A stretch of DNA of 64,000 nt from JBKQHQ01 sp052148715 (GCA_052148715.1 JBKQHQ010000246.1:47926-111925); one strand, 5' to 3'; shown: positions 46,128 to 55,158, numbered from the stretch's first letter. The notes: generated from the letters alone by a model not told the origin. Numbers and translations: made by a program.

Positions 46128-47633
46128 ATGACCGCCCGCCTGCTGATGATCGGGCTTGACGGCGCCGACGGCTGCACGCTCGAGCGCGCCAGCCGCGACG
46201 CAACCCTGCCAAACCTCGCCGCCTTGCGCGCGCGGGGCCAAGCGTGGGAGTTGTCGTCGCCGCACGGCGCTACCGACGACGCGCTGTGGGCCTCGTTCCA
46301 ATACGGCGCCGATCTCGGCGAGCACGGGCGCTACTTCTTCCAGATTCCCGAAGAAACCGGCCTTGCGGTCATGCGGGAGCTCGATCGCGAGACGTTCTGG
46401 GACACACTCTCGCGCCAAGAATTGCGCGTTGCGGTCCTCGACGTGCCGAAGTGCCGGCCGCCGCGTTCGCTCAACGGTATTCACCTTGCCGACTGGCTGG
46501 TGCACGGCAGATACTATAATTCGCCGCTGAGCTATCCGGAGGCGCTCGCTGCCGACGTCGTCGCCCGCTTCGGTGCGCCGCCACCTAGCCGGTGCGCTTA
46601 CGAACCGCCGGTGCTCAGCGACGACGAGGTGCGCGCGGTGCGCGATAACCTGTACCGCGCGGTCGGCCAGAAGCGCGCCGCCGGCTTGCACTATCTTGCG
46701 CAGGAGCCCTGGGACCTGTTCATCATCGGCTTCAAGGAAGCACATTGCGGCTGTCACATGTTCTGGGAATTTGCCGACCCCACGCATGCCAAACACGATG
46801 TTGAGCGCGTTGCGCGGTTGGGAAATCCCGTGCTCGACGTTCTCAAGGTGCTGGACGCCGCCGTCGGCGACTTGGTCGCGGCCGCCGGGCCGGAGGCGAA
46901 CGTCGTGGTGTTCTCGACCTCGGATTTCGCTCCAAACGGATCGATCCTGCATCTGATGCCGGAGATCGTTGAGCGCGTGAACCGCTACATGACGACACGT
47001 GGCGGTGAGAGGATTGAGCGCGCGCTCCGCCGCCTGCTTAGACGGGGCGCTCCGCCGCCGGCCTGTGGGTCCCTCTTTTACAGCGACAATGCCGGCGCGT
47101 TGCGCGTCCATCACCGCCGCGTCGACACTGCGCGGCACCACGCCCGGCGGCTCGACCTGATCGCGACGCTGGCTTGCGAACTCGTGGACGTGGACGATGG
47201 TCGTCCTGTGGTGTCGGCGGTCACCCGCCCGGCGTACGAGCACGCGGGCGCGAGCGCTGACCGTTTGCCCCACCTGCTGCTGCACTTTCGAAGCAATATT
47301 TGTTCCCGCGCTGTGACCTCGGCGCACCTCGGCCGGATCGAAGCGCCGCCTCCGGGGAACATCCGGTCGGGCAACCACACGGCGGGCGGCTTCGCGCTCG
47401 CCGCCGGGCCTGCGGCATGCGCCGCGGCGGCAGAGGTCAGGTCGCTGGAGGATTTCGCGTCGCTGGCAGCCAGGGTTCTGCACGCGGGCGAGCAAAAGAT
47501 GGCGACGACCGAGTCAGCCGGCATGCGATCGCCACCCGCTGTCTCTCCAGCCCGAGAAGGCCTCGTCTTCCCCAATGAGCACCTGGAGATGCGCCAGGAC
47601 GCGCGCGTTATCGCGAAATCGAAGGAAGATTGA
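46128..47633 (+). CDS. Alkaline-phosphatase-superfamily phosphodiesterase
   Basis: The 501-residue protein opens LLMIGLDGADGCTLERA, where Asp11 fits the first metal ligand of the type I phosphodiesterase/AlkP superfamily. SPHGATDDALW could hold the nucleophile (Thr49), GFKEAHCGCHMFWEF a ligand histidine, and GNHTAGGF the last histidine. STSDFAPN replaces the usual D-H pair, so one metal site may be altered. No signal peptide is seen, so action in the cytoplasm is likely. Members near glycan loci may cleave or transfer phosphate or phosphoethanolamine groups; the substrate here is unknown. Confidence 0.7.
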   Translation: MTARLLMIGLDGADGCTLERASRDATLPNLAALRARGQAWELSSPHGATDDALWASFQYGADLGEHGRYFFQIPEETGLAVMRELDRETFWDTLSRQELRVAVLDVPKCRPPRSLNGIHLADWLVHGRYYNSPLSYPEALAADVVARFGAPPPSRCAYEPPVLSDDEVRAVRDNLYRAVGQKRAAGLHYLAQEPWDLFIIGFKEAHCGCHMFWEFADPTHAKHDVERVARLGNPVLDVLKVLDAAVGDLVAAAGPEANVVVFSTSDFAPNGSILHLMPEIVERVNRYMTTRGGERIERALRRLLRRGAPPPACGSLFYSDNAGALRVHHRRVDTARHHARRLDLIATLACELVDVDDGRPVVSAVTRPAYEHAGASADRLPHLLLHFRSNICSRAVTSAHLGRIEAPPPGNIRSGNHTAGGFALAAGPAACAAAAEVRSLEDFASLAARVLHAGEQKMATTESAGMRSPPAVSPAREGLVFPNEHLEMRQDARVIAKSKED

Positions 47634-48034
47634 ACTGTTCGCTGGGCGGCTATTTGCAAACACGGCTTTTTCCACATAGCCAAATTGGAAGGACCTAGCC
47701 ACCGGGCGTCCCGCTCGATTTCCACTTGAGTAGGGCCAGGTAACGGGTTCATATTACTGAGGTGCTGTTGGGCAACACAACCGCACGGACTGGGGACCAG
47801 TAGACCGATTCCATGAGACCGATCAGATCAGTAGGATGGGTCAAGCTTTTGGCGAAACCCATCACGGCCGCTGGCGTTAGGCCGCGATGGGTTTCGCAAG
47901 CACTCGACCTATCTGTTGCGCGATATGGTTCGGATTTTGGCGCAGCCCCGCTGGCCCTCGGGGGATCTTCCTGCGCGACCGGCCAATCGGTAGAGGCCGC
48001 AAACGGTATCAGGTTGAGCGGGAGGTCTGCGGCT
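47634..48034. other. Gap of 401 bases containing a palindromic repeat
   Basis: The stretch between the phosphodiesterase gene and the GT2 pseudogene holds no supported gene. Its second half is occupied by the palindromic repeat listed separately at 47831-47897. The open frame running through the repeat into the pseudogene is an artefact of the repeat sequence. Confidence 0.45.
47831..47897. repeat. Bradyrhizobiaceae-type palindromic repeat (REP-like)
   Basis: GTAGGATGGGT is followed by GCGAAACCCATC (47852-47863) and its perfect 12-base complement GATGGGTTTCGC (47886-47897). An inner CGGCC/GGCCG stem sits after one mismatch. The combination of a GTAGGATGGGT start and a GATGGGTTTCGC palindrome is typical of dispersed intergenic repeats in Bradyrhizobium and relatives. 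It would form a strong hairpin in RNA. Confidence 0.7.
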
Positions 48035-48965
48035 CTGGCAGCTTCGGTAATTATTTGTTCGCACAACCCGCGGGCCGATTATCTCGGCAGAGTGTTGCAA
48101 GCGCTGGCCGAGCAGACTCTTTCCAAGACGAGCTGGGAGCTCCTATTAGTCGATAACGCATCCCACCGGCCACTGGAGAGCTCGTGGGACTTATGCTGGC
48201 ATCCGCAAGGTCGCCATGTTCGGGAGGCGCAGGTCGGCTTGGTAAATGCCCGCATTTCCGGCATCGATCATGCAAAAGGCGACCTTCTGATATTTGTCGA
48301 CGACGACAATCTGCTCGGATCAAACTATCTGGAAACGGCTTGCCGTATAGCCAAACAATTTCCGAGAATCGGGGCATTCGGATGCAGCCTTGCCGGTGAA
48401 TTCGAAACCACCGTTCCAAATTGGGCGCAGCCTTATTTGGAAGGGTTATGCGTCAAGGAAATCACACGCGATCAATAGGCCAATGATTATTCGTGGTCCG
48501 ACGCGGTTCCGTATGGGGCCGGCATGTGTGTCCGCCGGATTGTGGCACATCGCTATTCTGCGGAAGCAAAGCATAACGGTTTACGCAATGCTCTCGGCCC
48601 GGTCGGGCGCGAAATTCGGTGCCGCCGACGACCTCGACTTGGCCTGGACGGCGATTGACTTGGGATTTGGTACGGGCCGTTTTCGCGAGCTCCAGGCGGT
48701 GCACCTGATTCCGAGCCAACGTTTGACCGAAGAATATCTGGTGCGCTTATATGCGGGGTTCTCTTACTCGAACGCTATACTTTGGAGGGCCCGTGGGCTG
48801 GATAAAGCGGGGCCGAACAAGGATTGGCGGGACACGCTTCGGTTTTTCATCGCCTTCTTCAAATTGCGTGGCGTGCGTCGTCGGATCTACTTCGCCTCCC
48901 GCAAGGCGACCAGGGCTGCCTGGCGGAGACTTCAGGAGGAGGATGCCCGGGTGAACGCCTCATGA
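48035..48965 (+). pseudogene. GT2 pseudogene, copy of the gene at 7382
   Basis: The frame follows the intact GT2 closely: AASVIICSHNPRADYLGRVL, IFVDDDNLLGSNYLE, then VKEITRDQ and a TAG at 48476-48478. The intact gene has TGG (Trp) at this point, followed by the same ANDYSWSDAVPYGAGMCVRR. A one-base insertion near 48597 shifts the frame before AADDLDLAWTAIDLG. The GTG start of the intact copy is CTG here. The rest is well preserved, so inactivation is recent compared with the copy at 8560. Confidence 0.85.
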
Positions 48966-49023
48966 ATCAGCCTCGCTACTTGCCGACTGGCAGCGAATGC
49001 TTCCAAGCCGAGCCGATAACCCG

Positions 49024-49698
49024 ATGACCGCCTTTGTTTCCCTGACATTCGATGATGGATGGAAAAGCGCGGTAGAGCTTGGGGCTCCAATCCTTGAGCG
49101 GGCCGGCCTCCGAGGCACCTTTTATGTCATGACCACCCCGCCCGAGATGGGGTTCCCGCTCCACGCCTATGCGGCGCCCGATGCGGTTTACGCGCTTCAG
49201 GCCGCCGGACAAGAGATCGGCTCCCACACCATCTTTCATCCTCATCTGCCGGCTCTCTCTCGCGATGCGGCCCGCCGGGAGATTTTCGAATCCGCCGAGC
49301 TCTTGCGCATGAGAGGGGTGCAGATTGATACGTTTGCCTACCCCTACGGCGAGTACACGTCGGCGCTCGTCGACGTCGTGCGCGATGCCGGCTATCTGGG
49401 GGCGCGCTGCACCCGATCCGGCTTCAACTATGCGTCTACCGATCGGTTTTTACTCAATTGCCGGACCGTTGCGATGACGACCCCCGTCGAGTCGGTAATA
49501 CACTGGATTGATGCGACCAAAGCGCGGGACCGCTGGCTGATCTTGATGTTCCACCAGATCGAGGCAACGAGGACGGCCCTCGGTCAGGCGCCGCTCGGCA
49601 CCACGACGGAGGTGCTGGCGGAGATAGTGGCCCACCTTGGCGGCGCCGGCATCGAGGTCGTCGCGATTCGAGACGGCCTTCGCCGCTTCTTTAACTAA
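49024..49698 (+). CDS. Polysaccharide deacetylase (NodB-homology domain)
   Basis: The 224-residue protein is almost entirely the NodB domain. SLTFDDGWKSA supplies the catalytic base Asp10 and metal ligand Asp11, SHTIFHPHL the metal histidines His68 and His72, FAYPYGEYT motif 3 and ILMFHQIE the C-terminal histidine region. It lacks a signal peptide, so it should act in the cytoplasm, presumably removing an N-acetyl group from an intermediate of the glycan. The ATG at 49024 begins the domain at once. Confidence 0.85.
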   Translation: MTAFVSLTFDDGWKSAVELGAPILERAGLRGTFYVMTTPPEMGFPLHAYAAPDAVYALQAAGQEIGSHTIFHPHLPALSRDAARREIFESAELLRMRGVQIDTFAYPYGEYTSALVDVVRDAGYLGARCTRSGFNYASTDRFLLNCRTVAMTTPVESVIHWIDATKARDRWLILMFHQIEATRTALGQAPLGTTTEVLAEIVAHLGGAGIEVVAIRDGLRRFFN

Positions 49699-49738
49699 AG
49701 GGGGCGCGGCTGGGCGCATTGACAATGTGGAGGAAGGT

Positions 49739-50608
49739 GTGAAAACTCGCCCGAGCTTGGCAGCGGGACGCCCGCTTGACTGGAATCAGGTTCAGAAAAC
49801 TCGGGTGGTGGTTAGCTGCTCGATGGTGACTTTGCCAGTCGGGCGATTTCGTCACTTGCAAGGGAGCGTCGCGGCCTACTGCCAACAGACCCATCAAAAC
49901 AAAGAACTGGTGATGGTCCTCGATCAAGGGGCCGAGGCCGAGAAGTCGGCCATCGGGACATATATTTCGTGGCTAGGGCGCGACGACATACGGATCGTGG
50001 AGCCCCCAGGCAAGCTCTCACTAGGGGCGCTGAGGAACCTAAGCCGAGAGAGCGCTTGCGGAGAAATTTTGTGCCAGTGGGATGATGACGACCTGCATCA
50101 TCCACAACGCCTGGAGCAGCAGCTGAGTGCCTTGATCAACTCCGGCGGCCAAGCCTTGTGCCTTGAAGAGGTGATGCAATTCTTACCCGCGAGCAAGACG
50201 CTCTATTGCACGAGCTGGCGTGCGACAGAAGATAAGGGCCTCTCTGGAACACTGATGTGCAAGAGCTCGGCACAGTTCAAGTATCCCGAGTCCGGCCGTA
50301 ACGCGCGGCTCGGCGAGGATTCGGCAGTCGTAGCGCAGCTGCAACAGCAGGGCGGCTTCCAGGTCCTGGCCGGATCGCCGCATCTGTACGTGTATGTCAA
50401 CCACGGCAATAATACCTGTGCCGACGATCATCATCGCATGTTGGTGAGGGAGTTGGGCATTTCTCGGGGGCTGCTTCGCCGCCGTGAAGCGGAGCTGCGC
50501 CGAGGATTGAGCGCGTTTGACTTCGGGCCGGAGGACATTACCGTGCTCGGTTATAACGGAACTGCGTTTCTCCTGCGCGCACCATCGCGAGACCGGCGAT
50601 GCGCATGA
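49739..50608 (+). CDS. GT2-like glycosyltransferase, first tandem paralogue
   Basis: The protein of about 289 residues has a GT-A fold. It reads VVVSCSMVTLPVGRFRHLQG, then KLSLGALRNLSRESACGEIL and CQWDDDDLHHPQRLEQQL, with an acidic cluster (DDDD) as the probable metal site. GTG 49739 follows GGAGGAAGG, a good ribosome binding site; earlier frame starts overlap the deacetylase gene. By eye well over half its residues match the next gene. The conserved CLEEVMQFLP and GTLMCKSSAQF segments are not ones I know from characterised GT2 enzymes. Confidence 0.75.
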   Translation: MKTRPSLAAGRPLDWNQVQKTRVVVSCSMVTLPVGRFRHLQGSVAAYCQQTHQNKELVMVLDQGAEAEKSAIGTYISWLGRDDIRIVEPPGKLSLGALRNLSRESACGEILCQWDDDDLHHPQRLEQQLSALINSGGQALCLEEVMQFLPASKTLYCTSWRATEDKGLSGTLMCKSSAQFKYPESGRNARLGEDSAVVAQLQQQGGFQVLAGSPHLYVYVNHGNNTCADDHHRMLVRELGISRGLLRRREAELRRGLSAFDFGPEDITVLGYNGTAFLLRAPSRDRRCA

Positions 50609-51447
50609 ATGAAGGCGACGGAAGCTTCAATCAGATTCAGTTCGATCAAATCATGGTTAGCTGCCTGCTGGTGACATTGCCCATTCCGGAGCGGTTTTGC
50701 CACCTGCGGCACAGCATAGCGGGGTATTGCCGACAAACCCATCAAGCCAAGGAGCTGATAATCGTCTTCGATCAGGCGGTCCCCGAAGCCCAGGTTGCGA
50801 TCGACGCCCATGTCTCCTCACTCGGGCGCAACGACATCCGCATCGTGGCACTTCCCAACAAGCTCTCGCTCGGTGCGCTTAGGAACCTCAGTCGGGACTG
50901 CGCCCGCGGGGAGGTTCTGTGCCAATGGGACGATGATGATCTTCATCACCCGCAACGTCTGGAGAGGCAGCTTAGGGCCTTGATCGAGTCGGGCGCTCAA
51001 ACGGTATGTCTTGAGGAAGTCATGCAATTCTTCCCGGCCGATCGAATGCTCTATTGCACCAACTGGCGCGCAACCGAAGCAAGGGCTCACCCGGGAACCC
51101 TGATGTGCAAGAGCTCGGCGCAATTTACCTATCCTGAGAAAGGACCGAGCTCGCAGCTCGGCGAGGATCTAGCGGTCTCATTGCAGCTGCAGCGGCAAGG
51201 CGGCTTCCACGCGCTCGCAGGTTTGCCTCACCTTTTCGTTTATGTGAGCCACGGCAAGAATTCTTGGGCGGACGACCATCATCGCATGTTGGCGACGCGG
51301 CTCGGCGTTTCCCAGGGACTGCTTCGCCGGCGGGAAGCGGCACTGCGCCAAGGCCTGGCCACGTTTGACTTCGGTCCGGGCGATGTCACGGTGCAAGGAA
51401 GCAACGGGTCAGCATTCGTTTTGTGTCCGGAGCGGCGAGCGGGCTGA
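50599..51447 (+). CDS. GT2-like glycosyltransferase, second tandem paralogue
   Basis: This 282-residue paralogue of the preceding protein has KLSLGALRNLSRDCARGEVL, CQWDDDDLHHPQRLERQLRA and GTLMCKSSAQFTYPE in the same order. Its start overlaps the preceding stop by ten bases (ATG at 50599; a second ATG at 50605). The pair clearly arose by tandem duplication and may add two sugars or the same sugar to different acceptors. It ends one base before the convergent stop of the transglutaminase gene. Confidence 0.75.
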   Translation: MRMNEGDGSFNQIQFDQIMVSCLLVTLPIPERFCHLRHSIAGYCRQTHQAKELIIVFDQAVPEAQVAIDAHVSSLGRNDIRIVALPNKLSLGALRNLSRDCARGEVLCQWDDDDLHHPQRLERQLRALIESGAQTVCLEEVMQFFPADRMLYCTNWRATEARAHPGTLMCKSSAQFTYPEKGPSSQLGEDLAVSLQLQRQGGFHALAGLPHLFVYVSHGKNSWADDHHRMLATRLGVSQGLLRRREAALRQGLATFDFGPGDVTVQGSNGSAFVLCPERRAG

Positions 51448-51448
51448 A

Positions 51449-52732
51449 TCAGTGCGAGCCCGTTTCGCGGTGGATAGAAATGTGATCGCGGTAAACGGGG
51501 GCGCCCGTCTCGTTATCAAAGATTCCGATCTCGGCACCTTCCGGATGTCCTCGGCCCAGCAAATGCCAGGCTGGCGGAAAGTGAATGGTGGACATCCCGG
51601 TAAAGAGCCTCGGGAGGCATTCTGTCTTCATGCGATAGTCCAAGGCCCCGAAAAAATAGTTTCGCCACGGCTTATCACGCCCGTTCGCCGACAGATCGGA
51701 GCAGGCAAGATCGAACGGCGTCCAGCCGAGGTCATCCAACCAAACTTCCGCCCAGTAATGATAAGTTGGGCATGCCGAATAGAGCAGATAGCCGCTCACA
51801 ACGCGCGAAGGGATGCGGTGGGCGCGGCATAGCGCCGCCAACAGGCTCGATCCCAGCTGACAATCAAACCATTCCGTTTCCAGCACCCAGTCGGTCGGCC
51901 ACCGAGAGTCAACTTCGTCATAACGGACAACGCCCATGGCCAGGTAATCGTGCATGAAGTTCCAAAAGCTTTGGACCGCAGCCCGGGGCTCATGGATCGA
52001 ACCAGCGAGCTCCTCAGCCAACGCACGAACCCGGGGAGTGACCTTAATGACGCCTTCTCGTGGCCGTGTGTAGAGCTCGGTCTCGGCAGGGGAAAGGCGG
52101 GCGGCCGGCGGACGAGGGATCGTTGGGTAAGCAGTGAAACTTGCCCTGATTGCGAGCTCAAGCGAGCGCGTGTCAGGAGCGACCAGGCGGGCCTCAAGGC
52201 GACCAGGGGTCAAGGTGAGGCTGGCGTCAACGCCGGCGGGCGGTACACTGACGATTTTCAGATCACTCAATGCGCCGTCCTCGAGCGGGAGCGGCAAGCG
52301 AAGGCGCATCCGCGTGCCGGTCTCGCAGCCCGCCAGGCTAAACTCGCGTCGCAGCGTCACGTGGAAGCGCTTCGGACCGAGTACGTTTGGCGGCGGGGGG
52401 AGCGCCGGGGCTTCGGCGCGATGGAATTCCCGCACCAGGTTACGGGCGGTGTGGACTGATCGCTCCTCCCAGAATCGGTCCTTGCCCTCGACGCTTGCCC
52501 ATTTCAAAAAATTGATGACTTCGGCGGGGTCAAAGCGTCTATCGGTTGTGTTTGATTGTTCGAAGGGGAGCCCGATAGCAACCAATCGATTTAGGGCTTC
52601 GCGGGCCTGATGGACGACGGAGCTGCGCTCGCCATTGCGGAGCTCGCAAGCCCAGCCATTGAGCAGCAGCCGCTCAATTATTCGTGGCTCGTCGACCGTG
52701 CGGTGCGCCGCGTCGCTCCACAGTCGCCTCAT
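51449..52732 (-). CDS. Transglutaminase-like cysteine protein
   Basis: The protein of about 427 residues has a transglutaminase-like core in the C-terminal half. ETEWFDCQLGSSLLAALCRA supplies the catalytic cysteine, and YHYWAEVWLDDLGWTPFDLA the His and Asp. The N-terminal half is helical and unfamiliar, followed by a beta-rich stretch. No signal peptide is visible. Such domains hydrolyse or form amide bonds; in this locus it may act on an amidated or acylated product. A GTG at 52747 is an alternative start. The gene is divergent from the lipoyl/SGNH genes. Confidence 0.72.
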   Translation of the reverse strand: MRRLWSDAAHRTVDEPRIIERLLLNGWACELRNGERSSVVHQAREALNRLVAIGLPFEQSNTTDRRFDPAEVINFLKWASVEGKDRFWEERSVHTARNLVREFHRAEAPALPPPPNVLGPKRFHVTLRREFSLAGCETGTRMRLRLPLPLEDGALSDLKIVSVPPAGVDASLTLTPGRLEARLVAPDTRSLELAIRASFTAYPTIPRPPAARLSPAETELYTRPREGVIKVTPRVRALAEELAGSIHEPRAAVQSFWNFMHDYLAMGVVRYDEVDSRWPTDWVLETEWFDCQLGSSLLAALCRAHRIPSRVVSGYLLYSACPTYHYWAEVWLDDLGWTPFDLACSDLSANGRDKPWRNYFFGALDYRMKTECLPRLFTGMSTIHFPPAWHLLGRGHPEGAEIGIFDNETGAPVYRDHISIHRETGSH

Positions 52733-53103
52733 GGCGGTCGCCTCCACAACCGTGGTGCCGTCACGGCAGCGAGATCGTCGACCAACTGCAGATTGTCGCG
52801 AAGGCTCCCGACTGCGCGCTGACTTGTTCGCGATTGGTTCCGCAAGGCCTTGGCTGGGAACTCGAATTGAGCCGGCGACGCAAGCCTATTTACCTGCGGT
52901 TCAATGCGGCCTTGCATCTGCTATCTTGCCGGCAGCTGGTGACGCGATGGGTGTTTGGCGCGAGCCGGAAGCCATGTGCGCCGGGTTTCGGTGTAACCTA
53001 TAGCTAGATCAAATGGCAGGTCATCATTTTCCGGATCTTGAATGACAAGCAAGTATAATACTATCGTTAATCGTCCCTGTCGACTTGCCGGAAGAGATTC
53101 CAC
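52733..53103. other. Divergent promoter region
   Basis: This gap of about 370 bases separates the transglutaminase gene from the plus-strand lipoyl-like gene and must carry promoters for both. It becomes A+T-rich near 53010-53080 (for example CAAGTATAATACTATCG at 53049-53065). TATAAT at 53053-53058 there would make a fair -10 element for the plus-strand genes. GGAAGAG at 53090-53096 precedes the GTG start. No gene is supported. Confidence 0.5.
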
Positions 53104-53469
53104 GTGGTTTTGACGCTAAACCTGCCGAACATCAACGTCCATATGAAATCGGCGACTTTCGCCTGCGTTTACGCGGCCGTGGGCGATGAGCTTGGGCCGG
53201 GTGCAAAGCTGTTTGACCTCAGCGTTGACCTGAGCGCGGCCTTTCCTCAGGATTGTCCGCCTATCTCTTACTACCGTATCGTCTTGCGCGAGCGGGCGTG
53301 GCTGCGCCAGCTCGATGTCCGACAAGGGGACGAGCGAGAGGTGGGAGGCACGCTGGCTTTGTTCACCGGGTCGTCGACCGAGCCCCTCGATTCTCTGCCC
53401 CGACGGCCCGTTCGCTTCGTCACGGCGGGAATACTTTACCAGTCGCATTGGACCCGAGGCCGTTCATGA
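53104..53469 (+). CDS. Lipoyl-domain-like protein lacking the lysine
   Basis: The 121-residue protein begins at a GTG and has the shape of a lipoyl/biotinyl domain: LTLNLPNINVHMKSATFACV, then AAVGDELGPGAKLFDLSV, an insertion with DCPPISYY, and WLRQLDVRQGDEREVGGTLA. At the hairpin where a lipoyl domain has D-K-A, this one has VDLSA, so it cannot be lipoylated there. It may be a structural or docking partner of the true lipoyl protein nearby. Its stop overlaps the next start (ATGA). Confidence 0.6.
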   Translation: MVLTLNLPNINVHMKSATFACVYAAVGDELGPGAKLFDLSVDLSAAFPQDCPPISYYRIVLRERAWLRQLDVRQGDEREVGGTLALFTGSSTEPLDSLPRRPVRFVTAGILYQSHWTRGRS

Positions 53470-54833
53470 CCGTGGTCCCATTGCGGCTCGGGCCGCTGAA
53501 CGCCGAGGGTCACGATGTCTTCCGCTCGGGTATCCGCTGGCTCTGCCACGATGGACAGTTTTGCGGGTCGGGCGAAGTTCTCGGCTACTGCAATATTCAA
53601 TTGCGGCCGCGCGGCAATAGAGTTGGGCCCGAGCCGTTCAGGGAGGAGGCGCGCGATTTTCAGGTCGCTCTCGTCACACGCCGCCGGGGACGGTTTAAGT
53701 GGGATGCCGACAGATCGCACGGTGGCTGGCTCGACCGCCAAGTGATGTTCGGTGAGCTCTGGTTGCCCGACACCCTGATCGGCAGCTTGGAATGTGAGGC
53801 GAGCGAGCGGCTTCCGGCTGGCGACCCGAACGGCCTCTCGCTCCTGTTCGTCGCTGGACGCCGGGTGAGCGAGCTCGCGGAGATCCGCATCGGGCTGCTG
53901 TCAGGATGGCATGACCGCTCGCGCGCGTGGTGGGGCGACAATGAGGGCCCGATGGGCACGGTGCTCAGTCTCGGGCTGTGTGATCTGATCGGGGTCATTC
54001 GCGGAGACGGGCGTCCTTTTGCCGAGTTTCTCGGTTCGGTGCGCGGTCCGGCGCATGCCGTCTATCTCGCGCACGAGGCCGTTCTGCCTTGCGCCCTGAT
54101 CGTCAAGGAACAGGCGCACCGCACGCCCGCCGATGCCAAAGCGATCGCCGACGACCTATCGCGGTCCCTGCACTCGGACCGCGCTGGTCTGACCCCCGCC
54201 GATTGGCTCTTCGCCGGTTGTCTGCTTGGCTCCCTCGAGCAGTCACCCTTGACCGACGGCTTCGACATCCTGCGACGGTCCGGGCTCGATCGGGCGGGAC
54301 CTCCGGATGCTATTGTGATGTCACTCAATGCCGAACCGGCGACCTATTTGCGTCATCGGCGGAAAGGTTACGCGCTTCACATTGCCGAGCATCGCGTTAT
54401 GGATGCCGGGCCGGCGATTCGAAACTGGCTGTTGTCTGATTTCGAAATTGTTCGCCGGTCGATTGACGACATCCGAGCCGATTACGAGACGCTTTTCAGG
54501 ATACGTCCCGAGACAGCTTTTCTGATCATGAATGTCGTGTCGACCACCGGCCACGAGGACATCGTCAACTACAGCCCTTTCGACCATCCCATGGGCGACA
54601 CTCTGTCCTACATCCGCGCTAAGGAGCTCAATTTGATGCTGCATGACCTGGCGCGCGATAACAATGTCTCGATCGTCGACGTGGACGCAATTGCCGCCGA
54701 TATGGGCATTGCTCTGCATATACCCGACGGCCTCCACCCGAGTGGACCCATGGAGGCCGAGCTCCGCGGTGCAATTCTTCACGCTTTACGGGAGAGGAGA
54801 ATTCCAGGCTTCACGCATTCCGTGGTCACGTGA
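53466..54833 (+). CDS. Two-part protein with C-terminal SGNH-like domain
   Basis: The 455-residue protein starts inside the preceding stop. Residues 1 to about 275 form an unfamiliar domain with HDGQFCGSGEVLGYCNIQLR and WWGDNEGPMGTVLSLGLCDL. From about 280 an SGNH-like domain follows, aligning with the SGNH protein at 59012: IVMSLNAEPATYLRHRRKGY, FLIMNVVSTTGHE and VDVDAIAADMG, ending with IPDGLHPSG for the Asp/His pair. The nucleophile segment GDS is not obvious. It may transfer or remove an acyl group on the glycan. Its 3' end overlaps the convergent lipoyl gene by eight bases. Confidence 0.65.
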   Translation: MTVVPLRLGPLNAEGHDVFRSGIRWLCHDGQFCGSGEVLGYCNIQLRPRGNRVGPEPFREEARDFQVALVTRRRGRFKWDADRSHGGWLDRQVMFGELWLPDTLIGSLECEASERLPAGDPNGLSLLFVAGRRVSELAEIRIGLLSGWHDRSRAWWGDNEGPMGTVLSLGLCDLIGVIRGDGRPFAEFLGSVRGPAHAVYLAHEAVLPCALIVKEQAHRTPADAKAIADDLSRSLHSDRAGLTPADWLFAGCLLGSLEQSPLTDGFDILRRSGLDRAGPPDAIVMSLNAEPATYLRHRRKGYALHIAEHRVMDAGPAIRNWLLSDFEIVRRSIDDIRADYETLFRIRPETAFLIMNVVSTTGHEDIVNYSPFDHPMGDTLSYIRAKELNLMLHDLARDNNVSIVDVDAIAADMGIALHIPDGLHPSGPMEAELRGAILHALRERRIPGFTHSVVT

Positions 54834-55134
54834 TTTCGAATTGGACCGGCAACAGCTCGCATTGTTCCGCCTCGATTGCCCCGAGGGGCTCGTCGGCTTG
54901 GTCGCTCAGCAATGCAAGAGGCTTGCCGATCTGCTGCCATCCTCCCGCCTCGCACCGGATCGTGCGCAGCACACCGGGTTGGCCGGCGCGTATCTCGATG
55001 ACGGCCTTGTGCGTTTCAAGTTCGACGATGAGATCCCCGGGCGCGATTGCCTTGCCGGGTCCGCCGTGCCATTCGAGAACGCGCACTTCCTCGACATCTT
55101 CGATCGGCCCGGGCACGGCCAATTGGTAAATCAT
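54826..55134 (-). CDS. Free-standing lipoyl-domain protein
   Basis: The 102-residue protein is a single lipoyl domain: IYQLAVPGPIEDVEEVRVLE, APGDLIVELETHKAVIEIRA with Lys43 as the likely lipoylation site (ETHKA for the canonical ETDKA), and GVLRTIRCEAGGWQQIGKPL. A normal E2 would continue with a peripheral-binding and a catalytic domain; here the protein ends about 20 residues later. It lies 24 bases after E1-beta in the same operon and is presumably its acyl acceptor. Biotinylation instead of lipoylation is unlikely with E1 subunits next door. Confidence 0.8.
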   Translation of the reverse strand: MIYQLAVPGPIEDVEEVRVLEWHGGPGKAIAPGDLIVELETHKAVIEIRAGQPGVLRTIRCEAGGWQQIGKPLALLSDQADEPLGAIEAEQCELLPVQFEIT

Positions 55135-55158
55135 GCAGCGTCCTCGGTTCAGCAGGCG

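Noticed and set aside
45705..47495. 596-residue open frame on the minus strand
   Set aside because: It lies antisense to the AlkP-superfamily gene and is an effect of high G+C; its translation is arginine-rich with no motifs, apart from the recombinase relic at its end.
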